From assembly GCF_014495685.1 (NCBI RefSeq), contig NZ_JACTVI010000030.1, forward strand, positions 20,239-84,238: 64,000 nt of DNA. The letters are read 5' to 3'. The DNA comes from Streptomyces sp. TRM68367. GTDB lineage: Bacteria; Actinomycetota; Actinomycetes; Streptomycetales; Streptomycetaceae. A program made the translations under genes and the position numbers. Positions 30,669-40,300 of the stretch are shown here, in pieces. The stretch's first letter is position 1, and each line of letters begins with the position of its first letter. The notes beneath the pieces are model-generated. The model did not search any database and was not told where the DNA came from. It was given only the letters and a program-made list of their open reading frames with translations.

Positions 30669-32050
30669 CCTACGCCGCCGAAGCCAGCTCCTCCCCCCCG
30701 CTGCTCCTCCCGCGGCACGAACCGCACCTGCGGATGCCCCCGGTGCCACCCCACCGACAGCCGCAGCCCGCCCACCCGGGCCAGGATCACGCCGATCACC
30801 GCTGCCGCGGCTGCCGCGACCGCGCCGCCGGCCGCGAGGCCGACGCGGGCGCCGTACGTGTCGGTGACCCAGCCGACGATCGGGGCGCCGACCGGGGAGC
30901 CGCCGAGGAAGACCATCATGTAGAGGGCCATGACGCGGCCCCGCATGCCCGGGTCGGTGGACATCTGGATGTGGGTGTTGGTGGTGACGTTGACCGTCAT
31001 GCCGAACAGGCCCAGCGGGACCATGAACAGGGCGAACATCCACAGCTCCGGGGTCGCCGCGGCCACGGTCTCCAGCGCGCCGAAGAGCAGGGCCGCCGCG
31101 ATCAGCACCCGCAGCCGGGCCGTGCCGCGCCGGGCGGCGAGCAGGGCGCCGGCGACCGAGCCGACCGCCATGAGGGTGTTGAAGAGGCTGTAGGAGCCCG
31201 CCCCGGCGTCGAAGACGTGGTCGGCGAAGGCCGAGAGGTAGACGGGGAAGTTGAAGGCGAACGTGCCGACGAAGCCGACCAGGACGATCGGCCAGATCAG
31301 CTCGGGGCGCCCGGCGACATAGCGCAGGCCCTCGCGCAGCTGTCCCTTGCCGCGCGGGGCGCGCTCGACGGCGTGCAGCTCGCGCGCGCGCATCAGCAGC
31401 AGGCCGGTGAGCGGGGCGATGAAGGACAGGCCGTTGAAGAGGAACGCCCAGCCGGTGCCGACGCCGGTGATCAGCAGGCCCGCGACGGCGGGGCCGACCA
31501 GGCGGGCCGACTGGAAGTTGGCGGAGTTCAGGCTGACCGCGTTCTGCAGCTGGCCGGGGCCGACCAGCTCGGACACGAAGGACTGGCGGGCCGGGTTGTC
31601 GACGACCGTGGCGAGGCCGACCGTGAAGGCGGCGACGTAGACGTGCCAGATCTGGACGTGGCCGGTGAGGGTGAGGGTGGCCAGGGCGAGCGCGGTGAGC
31701 GCCATCGAGGACTGGGTGACGAGCAGCGTGGGGCGCTTGCGCAGCCGGTCGACGAGGACGCCGCCGTAGAGGCCGAACAGGAGCATCGGCAGGAACTGCA
31801 GGGCGGTCGTGATGCCGACGGCGGCGGAGGAGCCGGTGAGGGTGAGGACCAGCCAGTCCTGGGCGATGCGCTGCATCCAGGTGCCGGTGTTGGACACGAC
31901 CTGGCCGAGGAAGAACAGGCGGTAGTTCCTGACCTTCAGCGAGCTGAACATCGAGGACGTGCGAGAAGGGGGAGCGGACGCGTCGGAGGTGGTCGGGGAA
32001 TCGTAGGGGTCAGGTGCGGGGGCGGAAGCTGCTCCGGATCCCGTACTCAA
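30590..32050 (-). CDS. MFS transporter (12 helices)
   Basis: A 486-residue major facilitator with a Ser/Pro-rich N-terminus of about 35 residues and 12 hydrophobic segments. The cytoplasmic loop 2-3 motif appears as GLYGGVLVDRLRKRP. It is typical of the drug-efflux group with TMS_TDE domain (SSLKVRNYRLFFLGQVVSNTG). The TTG at 32050 is chosen because AGAGGAGG stands nine bases before it and no ATG or GTG fits. It lies 53 bases downstream of a MarR gene on the same strand, so the two probably form a regulator-exporter operon. Its C-terminal 26 codons overlap the Uma2 gene tail. Confidence 0.9.
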   Translation of the reverse strand: MSTGSGAASAPAPDPYDSPTTSDASAPPSRTSSMFSSLKVRNYRLFFLGQVVSNTGTWMQRIAQDWLVLTLTGSSAAVGITTALQFLPMLLFGLYGGVLVDRLRKRPTLLVTQSSMALTALALATLTLTGHVQIWHVYVAAFTVGLATVVDNPARQSFVSELVGPGQLQNAVSLNSANFQSARLVGPAVAGLLITGVGTGWAFLFNGLSFIAPLTGLLLMRARELHAVERAPRGKGQLREGLRYVAGRPELIWPIVLVGFVGTFAFNFPVYLSAFADHVFDAGAGSYSLFNTLMAVGSVAGALLAARRGTARLRVLIAAALLFGALETVAAATPELWMFALFMVPLGLFGMTVNVTTNTHIQMSTDPGMRGRVMALYMMVFLGGSPVGAPIVGWVTDTYGARVGLAAGGAVAAAAAAVIGVILARVGGLRLSVGWHRGHPQVRFVPREEQRGGGAGFGGVGQSRGNSSVLRTRSTAVPVRSMSSPK

Positions 32051-32102
32051 CAGGGTTCGCCTCCTCTGGCAATTCTTCGTTCGCCTCCGGGCGACTGCTT
32101 GC

Positions 32103-32540
32103 TCACAGATGTGCGAGTTTCTCCAGCACGGGGGCGGCGGCGCGGAGTTTCGCCCACTCGTCCTCGTCGAGGCCCTCGGCCAGGGAAGCCAGGAACGCGT
32201 TCCGCTTGCGGCGGCTCTCCTCGAGCATCGCCTCGGCCTGCTCGGTCTGCGTCACGACCTTCTGGCGCCGGTCCTCTGGGTGTGGCTCCAGGCGGACCAG
32301 TCCCTTGGCCTCCAGCAGGGCCACGATGCGGGTCATCGAGGGCGGCTGGACATGTTCCCTGCGGGCGAGTTCGCCCGGGGTGGCGGTGCCGCAACGGGCC
32401 AGGGTGCCCAGCACCGACATCTCTGTGGGGCTGAGCGATTCGTCGACCCGCTGGTGCTTGAGCCGACGGGACAGCCGCATCACGGCGGAGCGGAGGGAGT
32501 TCACGGCGGCAGCGTCGTCGCCATGGCTGAGGTCCGACAT
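32103..32540 (-). CDS. MarR-family regulator
   Basis: A 145-residue winged-helix regulator. The DNA-binding region runs from about 38 to 105 with LSPTEMSVLGTLARCG, TPGELARREHVQPPSMTRIV and the wing EPHPEDRRQKVV. MarR proteins usually repress the exporter gene beside them and release DNA on binding aromatic compounds. A perfect inverted repeat overlaps its own promoter, implying autorepression of the marR-MFS operon. The ATG at 32540 lies about 10 bases from the predicted -10. Confidence 0.92.
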   Translation of the reverse strand: MSDLSHGDDAAAVNSLRSAVMRLSRRLKHQRVDESLSPTEMSVLGTLARCGTATPGELARREHVQPPSMTRIVALLEAKGLVRLEPHPEDRRQKVVTQTEQAEAMLEESRRKRNAFLASLAEGLDEDEWAKLRAAAPVLEKLAHL

Positions 32541-32545
32541 GTTCT

Positions 32546-32567
32546 TTAGAGTAACTCATTACTCTAA
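32546..32567 (-). promoter_or_regulatory. MarR operator overlapping its promoter
   Basis: TTAGAGTAA (32546-32554) and TTACTCTAA (32559-32567) form a perfect 9-bp inverted repeat with a 4-base spacer. On the minus strand TACTCT within it can serve as the -10 element for marR, whose ATG is at 32540. The A/T-rich site stands out in this G+C-rich DNA. Confidence 0.8.
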
Positions 32568-32689
32568 CTAAGGACCACTGGGTGCCGGAATGACTGCCCG
32601 TGACCCCGGCCACTGAAGCCGCGCATCACTCATCCGGGTGATCCCGTGGCGGAACGTGACACGCCGCACCGAAGAGTGCAGGGACCCTC

Positions 32690-32878
32690 GTGTCCATGGG
32701 GACCCGTGTGCTCAGCCTGCGAATAGACCACGAGCTGCTCGAACGCCTGCGGCACCATGCCGCGAAACGCGGAATGAGCGTCCAGGACTATGTCGTCCAG
32801 ACGCTCATTCGCGACGACTTCGACCAGCGCTTCCAGTCCGCGGTCGAGGAGACGGAGAGGTTCTACGGGGTCAGGTGA
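32690..32878 (+). CDS. Small ribbon-helix-helix (CopG/Arc-like) protein
   Basis: A 62-residue protein with a beta-strand TRVLSLRIDHELLERLRHHA, a turn KRGMS and helix VQDYVVQTLIRDDF, which is the ribbon-helix-helix pattern of small DNA-binding proteins. Many act as antitoxins or phage regulators; no toxin gene follows here, since the next gene is a convergent permease. The GTG at 32690 follows AGGGA at six bases. It may regulate at a distance or form part of a conserved stand-alone group in Streptomyces. Confidence 0.75.
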   Translation: MSMGTRVLSLRIDHELLERLRHHAAKRGMSVQDYVVQTLIRDDFDQRFQSAVEETERFYGVR

Positions 32879-32912
32879 CCCGGAACCTCCCGGGACACTG
32901 GTTGCCCCGGCA

Positions 32913-34364
32913 CTAGGTCAGGCCCAGCGCCGGCATCAGGTAGTAGAAGGCGAACACGGCCGAGACGACGTACATCGCCGCCGGAACCTCCCGGCCCCGC
33001 CCCGCCGCCAGGCGCAGCACCACGAAGGTGATGAAGCCCATGCCGATGCCGTTGGTGATCGAGTAGGTGAACGGCATCATCACCATCGTCACGAACGCCG
33101 GGATGGCGATCGTGTGGTCGGCCCAGTCGATCTCCGTGACCGAGCCGGCGAGGATCAGGAAACCGACCGCGAGCAGCGCCGGGGTGGCCGCCTGGGACGG
33201 GACCATCGTCGCGACCGGCGTGAGGAACAGGGCCACGGCGAACAGCGCGCCGGTGACGACGTTCGCGAACCCGGTGCGGGCGCCCTCGCCGACGCCGGCC
33301 GTGGACTCCACGAAGCAGGTCGTGGCCGAGGAGGAGCTGGCACCGCCCGCGGCGACCGCGATGCCGTCGACGAACAGCACCTTGTTGATGCCGGGCATCT
33401 GACCCTGCGCGTCGGTGAGCTTGGCCTCGTCGCTCACGCCCATGATCGTGCCCATCGCGTCGAAGAAGCACGACAGCAGCACGGTGAAGACGAACAGGAC
33501 GCCGGTCAGCAGCCCCACCTTGCCGAAGCCGCCGAAGAGGCTGACCTTGCCGAGCAGCCCGAAGTCGGGGCTGGCGACCGGGTTGCCGGGCCACTTCGGG
33601 GTCGTGAGCCCCCAGGTCGGCACCTTCGCCACCGCGTTGATGATCATCGCCAGGACCGTCATCGTGACGATCGAGATCAGGATCGCGCCGGACACCTTGC
33701 GCACGATCAGCGCCAGCGTGAGCAGCGCGCCGAGCACGAAGACCAGCACGGGCCAGCCCGTGAGGTGACCCGTGCCGCCCAGTTGGAGCGGGACGGTGGT
33801 CTGGGCGGCGTCCGGGATGCGGGAGACGAAACCGGCGTCGACCAGACCGATCAGCATGATGAACAGGCCGATGCCGATGGAGATCGCCTTGCGCAGGCCG
33901 TAGGGGACGGCGTTCATCACGCGCTCGCGCAGGCCGGTGGCGACCAGCAGCATCACGATGAACCCGGCGAGCACCACCATGCCCATCGCGTCCGGCCACG
34001 ACATACGGGGCGCGAGCTGCAGCGCGACGACCGAGTTCACGCCGAGGCCCGCAGCCAGCGCGATCGGTACGTTGCCGATGACACCCATCAGCAGCGTGGT
34101 CAACGCCGCCGTCACGGCCGTCGCGGTGACGAGCTGGCCGCCCGCGAGCTGGTGACCGTACACGTCATGGGCGCTGCCGAGGATGATCGGGTTCAGCACG
34201 ATGATGTAGGCCATCGCGAAGAAGGTGGCGAAACCGCCGCGCACCTCGCGGGACAGGGTGCTGCCCCGCTCGGAGATCTTGAAGTGGCGGTCGAGGGCGC
34301 CGTAGGGGTGCCTGGCTCCCGGCTGATCAGGGGCGGGGACCTTGGCGGGGGCCGAGGTGGGCAT
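32913..34364 (-). CDS. NCS2-type purine permease (AzgA/guanine-hypoxanthine group)
   Basis: A 483-residue permease with about 13 hydrophobic segments. The start region LDRHFKISERGSTLSREVRGG, then FFAMAYIIVLNPIIL, the long loop SCFFDAMGTIMGVSDEAKL and FVESTAGVGEGARTGF are diagnostic of the AzgA-like nucleobase:cation symporters. Expected cargo is hypoxanthine, guanine or adenine. The ATG at 34364 begins a Pro/Ala-rich tail before the first helix. An AGGAA stands somewhat far (12 bases) upstream. Transcribed alone, divergent from the DUF2530 gene. Confidence 0.92.
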   Translation of the reverse strand: MPTSAPAKVPAPDQPGARHPYGALDRHFKISERGSTLSREVRGGFATFFAMAYIIVLNPIILGSAHDVYGHQLAGGQLVTATAVTAALTTLLMGVIGNVPIALAAGLGVNSVVALQLAPRMSWPDAMGMVVLAGFIVMLLVATGLRERVMNAVPYGLRKAISIGIGLFIMLIGLVDAGFVSRIPDAAQTTVPLQLGGTGHLTGWPVLVFVLGALLTLALIVRKVSGAILISIVTMTVLAMIINAVAKVPTWGLTTPKWPGNPVASPDFGLLGKVSLFGGFGKVGLLTGVLFVFTVLLSCFFDAMGTIMGVSDEAKLTDAQGQMPGINKVLFVDGIAVAAGGASSSSATTCFVESTAGVGEGARTGFANVVTGALFAVALFLTPVATMVPSQAATPALLAVGFLILAGSVTEIDWADHTIAIPAFVTMVMMPFTYSITNGIGMGFITFVVLRLAAGRGREVPAAMYVVSAVFAFYYLMPALGLT

Positions 34365-34481
34365 GCTGTTGGAGTTTCCTACGAAGAGAAGTGGACAGGC
34401 ATAAACGGTTTCAGTATGAACATATGAGACCGAAAACAGCTATCTCCGCGTGTAGACCCGATCGCCTCGTAAGCTGTGCGC

Positions 34482-34790
34482 ATGGCCGGGTTTTTTGCGG
34501 GATCTCCCAAGCACGAGGCGCCTGAGCCCCTGGAGGGGCCCGTGGTCGCCACCGTCACCGGCGGCACCGTCATCTGGTTCGTCCTCTTCCTCGTCCAGCT
34601 CCCCTTCTACGGCTGGTTCGCCGACCACGGGCACACCTGGTGGCTGTGGACCTGCCTGGCCGGGGGCGGGCTCGGCCTGTTCGGCATCTGGTACGTCCGC
34701 AGGCGCGAAGCGGCGATCAAGCGGGCCGCCGACCCGGCCTCCGGCACGGACTCCGACTCCGCTTCCAACTCCCCGTCCAGCGCGGCGTAG
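34482..34790 (+). CDS. DUF2530 two-helix membrane protein
   Basis: A 102-residue protein with two hydrophobic segments (about 24-46 and 58-76) and charged ends. The central LPFYGWFADHGHTWWLWTC and GIWYVRRREAA pattern matches DUF2530, an actinobacterial family without known function. A -10-like TAAGCT ends seven bases before the ATG, so the message may be leaderless. The neighbour upstream is the divergent purine permease; many Streptomyces keep this pair, from memory. Confidence 0.8.
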   Translation: MAGFFAGSPKHEAPEPLEGPVVATVTGGTVIWFVLFLVQLPFYGWFADHGHTWWLWTCLAGGGLGLFGIWYVRRREAAIKRAADPASGTDSDSASNSPSSAA

Positions 34791-34887
34791 TACCAGGGAA
34801 TTATTCGCCCCCGCCCCGTCCTTCCCAGGCCGGATCTTCCGCACATTCGGCGGGTGAAGCCGTAAATCCACACGTACCGTCGAAAGC

Positions 34888-37284
34888 ATGACGCACATCG
34901 ACGCGGGCGCCGGACTCCACCCTGCGCACCCGGCCGCGGTCCCGGTCGGCCCCGTGACGGGGCTGACCGCCGCCGAGGTCGCCGAGCGGGTGGCGCGCGG
35001 GCAGGACAACGACGTGCCGGTGCGCAGCAGTCGGTCCATGGCCGACATCGTCCGCGCCAACGTCTTCACCCGGTTCAACGCGATCATCGGTGTGCTCTGG
35101 GTGATCATGCTGTTGGTCGCGCCGATCCAGGACAGCCTGTTCGGGTTCGTGATCCTCGCCAACACCGGGATCGGCATCGTCCAGGAGTGGCGGGCGAAGA
35201 AGACCCTCGACTCGCTGGCGTTGATCGGTGAGGTCAGACCGACCGTGCGGCGGGACGGGGAGGCCACCGAGGTCAGTACGTCCGAGATCGTGCTGGACGA
35301 TCTGATCGAGATCGGGCCCGGTGACAAGGTCGTCGTGGACGGGGTGTGCGTCGAGGCCGACGGTCTGGAGATCGACGAGTCGCTGCTCACCGGCGAGGCC
35401 GATCCGGTCGTCAAGCGACCGGGGGGCCAGGTCATGTCCGGGAGTTTCGTGGTCGCCGGCGGCGGGGCCTTCAAGGCGACCAGGGTGGGGCGCGAGGCGT
35501 ACGCCGCGCAGCTCGCCGAGGAGGCCTCCCGGTTCACGCTGGTCAACTCCGAGCTGCGCTCCGGCATCTCCACGATCCTCAAGTACGTGACGTGGATGAT
35601 GGTCCCGACCGCGATCGGCCTGATCATCAGCCAGCTGGTCGTCAAGAACAACCCCCTCAAGGACTCCATCGCGCGGACGGCCGGCGGGATCGTCCCGATG
35701 GTCCCGGAGGGGCTGGTGCTCCTCACCTCCGTCGCCTTCGCGATCGGCGTGATCCGGCTCGGCCGGAAACAGTGCCTCGTCCAGGAACTCCCCGCCATCG
35801 AGGGCCTCGCCCGCGTCGACACCGTCTGCCTGGACAAGACCGGCACGCTCACGCAGGGCGGCATGGACGTCACCGAGCTGCGGATGCTGGGCGGAGTTGA
35901 GGAGACGTACGTACGCAAGGCCCTCGGCGCGCTCGGGGAGTCCGACCCGCGGCCGAACGCCTCCCTCCAGGCGATCATCAACGTCTACCCGGACGCCGAG
36001 GACTGGCGCTGCACCGAGTCGCTCCCCTTCTCCTCCGCCCGCAAGTACAGCGGCGCGTCCTTCAACGAGGGCGACGGCGAGGCCAGTACGTGGCTGCTGG
36101 GCGCGCCGGACGTGCTCCTGCCGGACGACGATCCGGCCCTCGCCGAGACGGAGCGGCTCAATGAGCAGGGCCTGCGGGTGCTGCTGCTGACGCGGGCGGA
36201 GCGGGAGCTGGACGACCCGGAGGTGGCCAAGGGCGCGACCCCGGCCGCACTGGTCGTCCTGGAGCAGCGGCTGCGGCCCGATGCCCCCGACACCCTGCGC
36301 TACTTCGCCGACCAGAGCGTCCGCGCCAAGGTGATCTCCGGCGACAACGCGGTGTCGGTCGGCGCGGTGGCCGCCAAGCTCGGCCTGGAGGGGACGACGG
36401 TCGACGCGCGACGCCTGCCGGCCGAACGGGACGGGATGGCCGAGGCGCTCGACAAGGGCACGGTGTTCGGGCGGGTCACCCCGCAGCAGAAGCGGGACAT
36501 GGTGGGCGCCCTCCAGTCACGCGGGCACACGGTCGCGATGACCGGCGACGGCGTGAACGACGTCCTGGCCCTGAAGGACGCCGACATCGGGGTGTCGATG
36601 GGCTCGGGCTCGGAGGCGACGCGGGCGGTCGCGCAGATCGTCCTCCTCAACAACAGCTTCGCCACGCTGCCGTCGGTGGTCGCCGAGGGCCGCCGGGTGA
36701 TCGGCAACATCACCCGCGTCGCCACCCTGTTCCTGGTCAAGACGGTCTACTCGGTGCTGCTGGCCATCCTGGTGGTGTTCTGGCAGGTCGAGTACCCCTT
36801 CCTCCCCCGCCACCTCACCCTTCTGTCGACCCTGACCATCGGCGTCCCGGCTTTCTTCCTGGCCCTCGCGCCCAACAAGGAACGCGCGAAACCGAACTTC
36901 GTCCGGCGGGTCATGCGGTACGCGATCCCGGGCGGCACGGTGGCCGCGCTGGCGACCTTCGCGACGTATCTGATAGCCCGCCAGCACTACACGGGCGCGG
37001 GTTCGCTGGCCGCGGAGACGAGCGCCGCGACCCTGACCCTGTTCCTGATCTCGATATGGGTACTGGCGATCATCGCCCGTCCCTACACCTGGTGGCGGAT
37101 CGCCCTGGTGGCGGCGATGGGCGCGGGCTTCCTGCTGGTCCTGGTCGTGCCATGGCTCCAGGACTTCTTCGCGCTGAAGCTGGTCGGCGTGATGATGCCG
37201 TGGATCGCGGTCGGCATCGCGGTGACGTCGGCGGCCGCCCTGGAGTTCCTGTGGAGGTGGGTCGGCCACCGCGTTCCCGCTTAG
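34888..37284 (+). CDS. Cation-transporting P-type ATPase (CtpE-like)
   Basis: A 798-residue P-type ATPase. The phosphorylated Asp is in DKTGTLTQ (Asp316). The TGES motif reads TGEAD near residue 170, and the hinge TGDGVNDVLALKDADIG with P-domain residues lies near 550. Helix M4 has PMVPEGLVLL; the remaining helices sum to about 10. The lack of N-terminal heavy-metal domains and the PEGL motif fit the CtpE group, which in mycobacteria imports calcium. Transported ion here is an inference. ATG at 34888; monocistronic, convergent with the sacsin-like gene and separated by a repeat. Confidence 0.92.
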   Translation: MTHIDAGAGLHPAHPAAVPVGPVTGLTAAEVAERVARGQDNDVPVRSSRSMADIVRANVFTRFNAIIGVLWVIMLLVAPIQDSLFGFVILANTGIGIVQEWRAKKTLDSLALIGEVRPTVRRDGEATEVSTSEIVLDDLIEIGPGDKVVVDGVCVEADGLEIDESLLTGEADPVVKRPGGQVMSGSFVVAGGGAFKATRVGREAYAAQLAEEASRFTLVNSELRSGISTILKYVTWMMVPTAIGLIISQLVVKNNPLKDSIARTAGGIVPMVPEGLVLLTSVAFAIGVIRLGRKQCLVQELPAIEGLARVDTVCLDKTGTLTQGGMDVTELRMLGGVEETYVRKALGALGESDPRPNASLQAIINVYPDAEDWRCTESLPFSSARKYSGASFNEGDGEASTWLLGAPDVLLPDDDPALAETERLNEQGLRVLLLTRAERELDDPEVAKGATPAALVVLEQRLRPDAPDTLRYFADQSVRAKVISGDNAVSVGAVAAKLGLEGTTVDARRLPAERDGMAEALDKGTVFGRVTPQQKRDMVGALQSRGHTVAMTGDGVNDVLALKDADIGVSMGSGSEATRAVAQIVLLNNSFATLPSVVAEGRRVIGNITRVATLFLVKTVYSVLLAILVVFWQVEYPFLPRHLTLLSTLTIGVPAFFLALAPNKERAKPNFVRRVMRYAIPGGTVAALATFATYLIARQHYTGAGSLAAETSAATLTLFLISIWVLAIIARPYTWWRIALVAAMGAGFLLVLVVPWLQDFFALKLVGVMMPWIAVGIAVTSAAALEFLWRWVGHRVPA

Positions 37285-37327
37285 CGCTCGACGACAACCG
37301 ACGGCTCCCGCTGTGTTTCGCCCGCGG

Positions 37328-37372
37328 GTCCGTCGTGGCTTGTCGCGCAGTTCCCCGCGCCCCTCATGGGGC
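37328..37372. repeat. Interspersed intergenic repeat, copy 2, with small hairpin
   Basis: GTGGCTTGTCGCGC (37335-37348) and the CCCCGCGCCC block repeat what is seen at 4172-4224. GCCCC-TCAT-GGGGC (37359-37372) forms a short hairpin and could terminate transcription between the two convergent genes. From memory this type of sequence recurs between Streptomyces genes. Confidence 0.5.
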
Positions 37373-37388
37373 ACGTTCACGCCGCGCG

Positions 37389-40300
37389 TCAGTCGAACCA
37401 GCGGTCCCTCGCCAGTTCCTCCGTGCGTGACGGGTCTTCCAGCAGTGCCGCGACCTCGAAGCGGCGCGGCCACTGACCGGCCGCCCAGGCGAGGCCCGCG
37501 GCGACGCCCTCCAGGGTCGCGGCGTGCAGGGCGCCGTCGTCGGTCAGGCGCCAGTCGATCTCGACGCCGTCGACGACGAGTTCCTCGTGTTCGATGTAGG
37601 AGGAGGGGGTCCGGGGACCCAGGAGCACCCGCACCGACTCCGGTACGTCGTGCTCGGTGCCCGCCGAGTCCACCTCACCCGTGACGGACTCGCTCAGCCG
37701 TCGCACCTGGAACAGCTCGGCCAGATCGGCGGCCCGGGACGGGCGGACCGGCAGCAGCGCGACGCCGGACGTGAACGGCAGCAGGTCCGGCGAGTCGCAC
37801 ACCACCGCGTCAGCCGCGTCCACGACCTCCACCCGCCCGTCGACCACGACCCGCAGCTCGTCCGGCAGGGTCACCTGCTCCGGGTCCAGCTCGGCCAACG
37901 AGCCGTAGAGCGCGTGCAGTTGGGCGGCGGATACCGGCCTCTCCGGGTCGGCCAGGCGGTCGAGGAGTTCCGCCGCGCCGCCCGGCTCGTCGAGCAGCGC
38001 GGCGACCGACGTACGGACGCCCAGCGCCCGCAGCACCTGCTCGTCGTCGAAGCCGGTCGCGTCGGCCTCGTCGTACAGGCCGCGCAGGAGCGGGTCCCCG
38101 CCCGCTGCCCGCAGGCCGGCCGGGCGGCGCCCGTCGAGCACCGGGTGCCCGCGCAGCCACCACGCCGTGTACGGCCGTACGACCTCGTGGGTGCCGTCCG
38201 GGAGCAGGATCCGTACCGGCTGCGTGAGCGCGTCCCGCAGCGGCGGCCGGGCCAGCAGCGCCAGGGCCTGGGGCCACTTGTCGTCGTCCACGAGGTCCAG
38301 GTCGCGTACGGCGATCAGCTCGGTGGCGACCGGCGGTACGAGCGTGTCCGGGAACCGGTCGAGGATGTCCTCGCACCACACGTCCACGGCGTCCAGCACT
38401 CCGGCGTCGTCCGGCTCGGCGAAGTCGCCCTCGCGGGGCTCCAGTTCGTCCGGGTCGAGGACGACATCGGTGGCGCGGACGAGCGCGAAGTTCGCCAGCA
38501 CACCGCACGCGGCCAGCGGCTCCTGACCCCACTTCTGCGCCAACTCGCCGTCCACAGCGGCCAGTTCATCCTCGCGCATGACCTGCGCGAAGGGACTGCC
38601 GGGGAACACCAGCTCACCCGCCGGGGCGAGTTCGCCTTCCTCGTCCGGCAGCGCGAGGGCACCCAGCCACGGCTCGTCGCCCGGCTGCAGCCCCGCGTCC
38701 CGCACCAGCGCCAGCACCGTGTCCGCCAACTCCTCGGCGTCCAGGGCGTCTTCCTCCCAGGACAGCCCGCCCTCCTCGTCCAGCGACGCGGCGACGGCGG
38801 CCCGCACCTGCGGGGTGTTCAGTACGGCCCGCGGGGACGCAGGAAGGGCGCCGAGCTTCTCCAGGATCGGGTGCGCGGCATCCGGGTGGGCGACCTTGAG
38901 GCCGAGCCGGGAGAGGAGTTCGGGGTCGATGCGGGCGGCGTCCGGCGTGGGCAGGAGGACCTGCCGGGGCCCGATGGTCGTACGGCCGTCCGCGAGCGGC
39001 ACGGGCAGCCCGGACAGCCGGTCCGGGTCGACCCCGGCGAGGCTGTCGTACAGCCGCCGCCACCATCCCGGCTCCTTCTCCAGCCCTGCCAGCCGGTCGA
39101 TGGCGTCCGTCAGCGGCACCCGCGAGACGACGAGAGTCCGCAGCTCCACGCGCCGCTCAAGCCCCGCGGGCAGCAGCGTGGGCAGCACTTCGGCCAGCAC
39201 CCGCACGGTGTCGGCCCCGGCCCCTTCCACGACCTCCGCGTCGCGCGGGCGCAGGGACTCGGGCAGGTCGTCGGTGTCCTGGCCGGGACGGGGCTGGGCG
39301 GCGGGCGGCAGGAAGGAGGTACGCGGCAGCCGTTCGAGGACCGCCTGCCGCAGGGCCCCGTCCAGCTCGCCCTTCCCCAGCGGACCGGGCACGAGAGCGA
39401 TGATGCCCTCCCCCACCGGCCGCCAGTCGGCGAGGAGATCGGCGTACGCGTCCGCCGCACGCTGCACGAGGAAGTCGGTCAGGGCGCCGGGGGCGGCGTG
39501 CCGACGGGTGCTGTCGAGCGGGAACGACGCGATGAGCAGGGCGGGTACGCCGAGGGGTTCGTCGCTGGGGGTGGGCGCGTGGACGACGGGGTTGGTGCGA
39601 GGGCGGGTCGGCGAACCGTCGGCCTCGACGGGCACGGCCCAGGTCACGGACCAGTGCGGCCGCAACCGCTCCTCTACGGGGCGGTCCGCGAGGAGGTCCG
39701 CGGTGAGGGGGCCCTTCGCGGTGGAGGTACGCCAGTGGGTGATGCCGTCGGCGGAATCCTCTACGACGGTGAAGGCGCCGTCGGTGCGACGGGTGAGGGT
39801 GCGGGGGCTGTCGCCGCCGACCTCCACGACGACCTCTTTCAGCCCCGGCAGGGTGAGGAGCAGGGCGTCGTCGATGCCGCGCAGGAGCCGTTCGGCGAGG
39901 TCGGCGGCGGCGGTGTCGCGCAGGGGCAGGATGACGGCGGTGTCGTACGGGTCGGGAGCGGTGCCCTCGGCGGCGAACGGCAACCGGAGCAGCGGCACGT
40001 GTCCGTCCCGCCGCCGGATCTCGTCGCCCAGTCCGGGGCTGTGCCGGGCGGTCCCGGCGGCCAGATCCCTCGCCTCGGCCAGCGACCAGCGCACACCACC
40101 GTGCCGCCCCACGACGGCAGGCTCATCGGTCACGGCGAGAACGGCGGCGAACCCGACACCGAACCGGCCGATCGACGGGGTGTCGCGCTTGGCGGACGCC
40201 CGGAGGGTCGCCAGCGACTCCACACCGGCCGCGTCCAAGGGGGCACCGGTATTGGCGGCGACGAGCACCCCGTCACGCAGGGTGAGCCGAAGCCGCCCCG

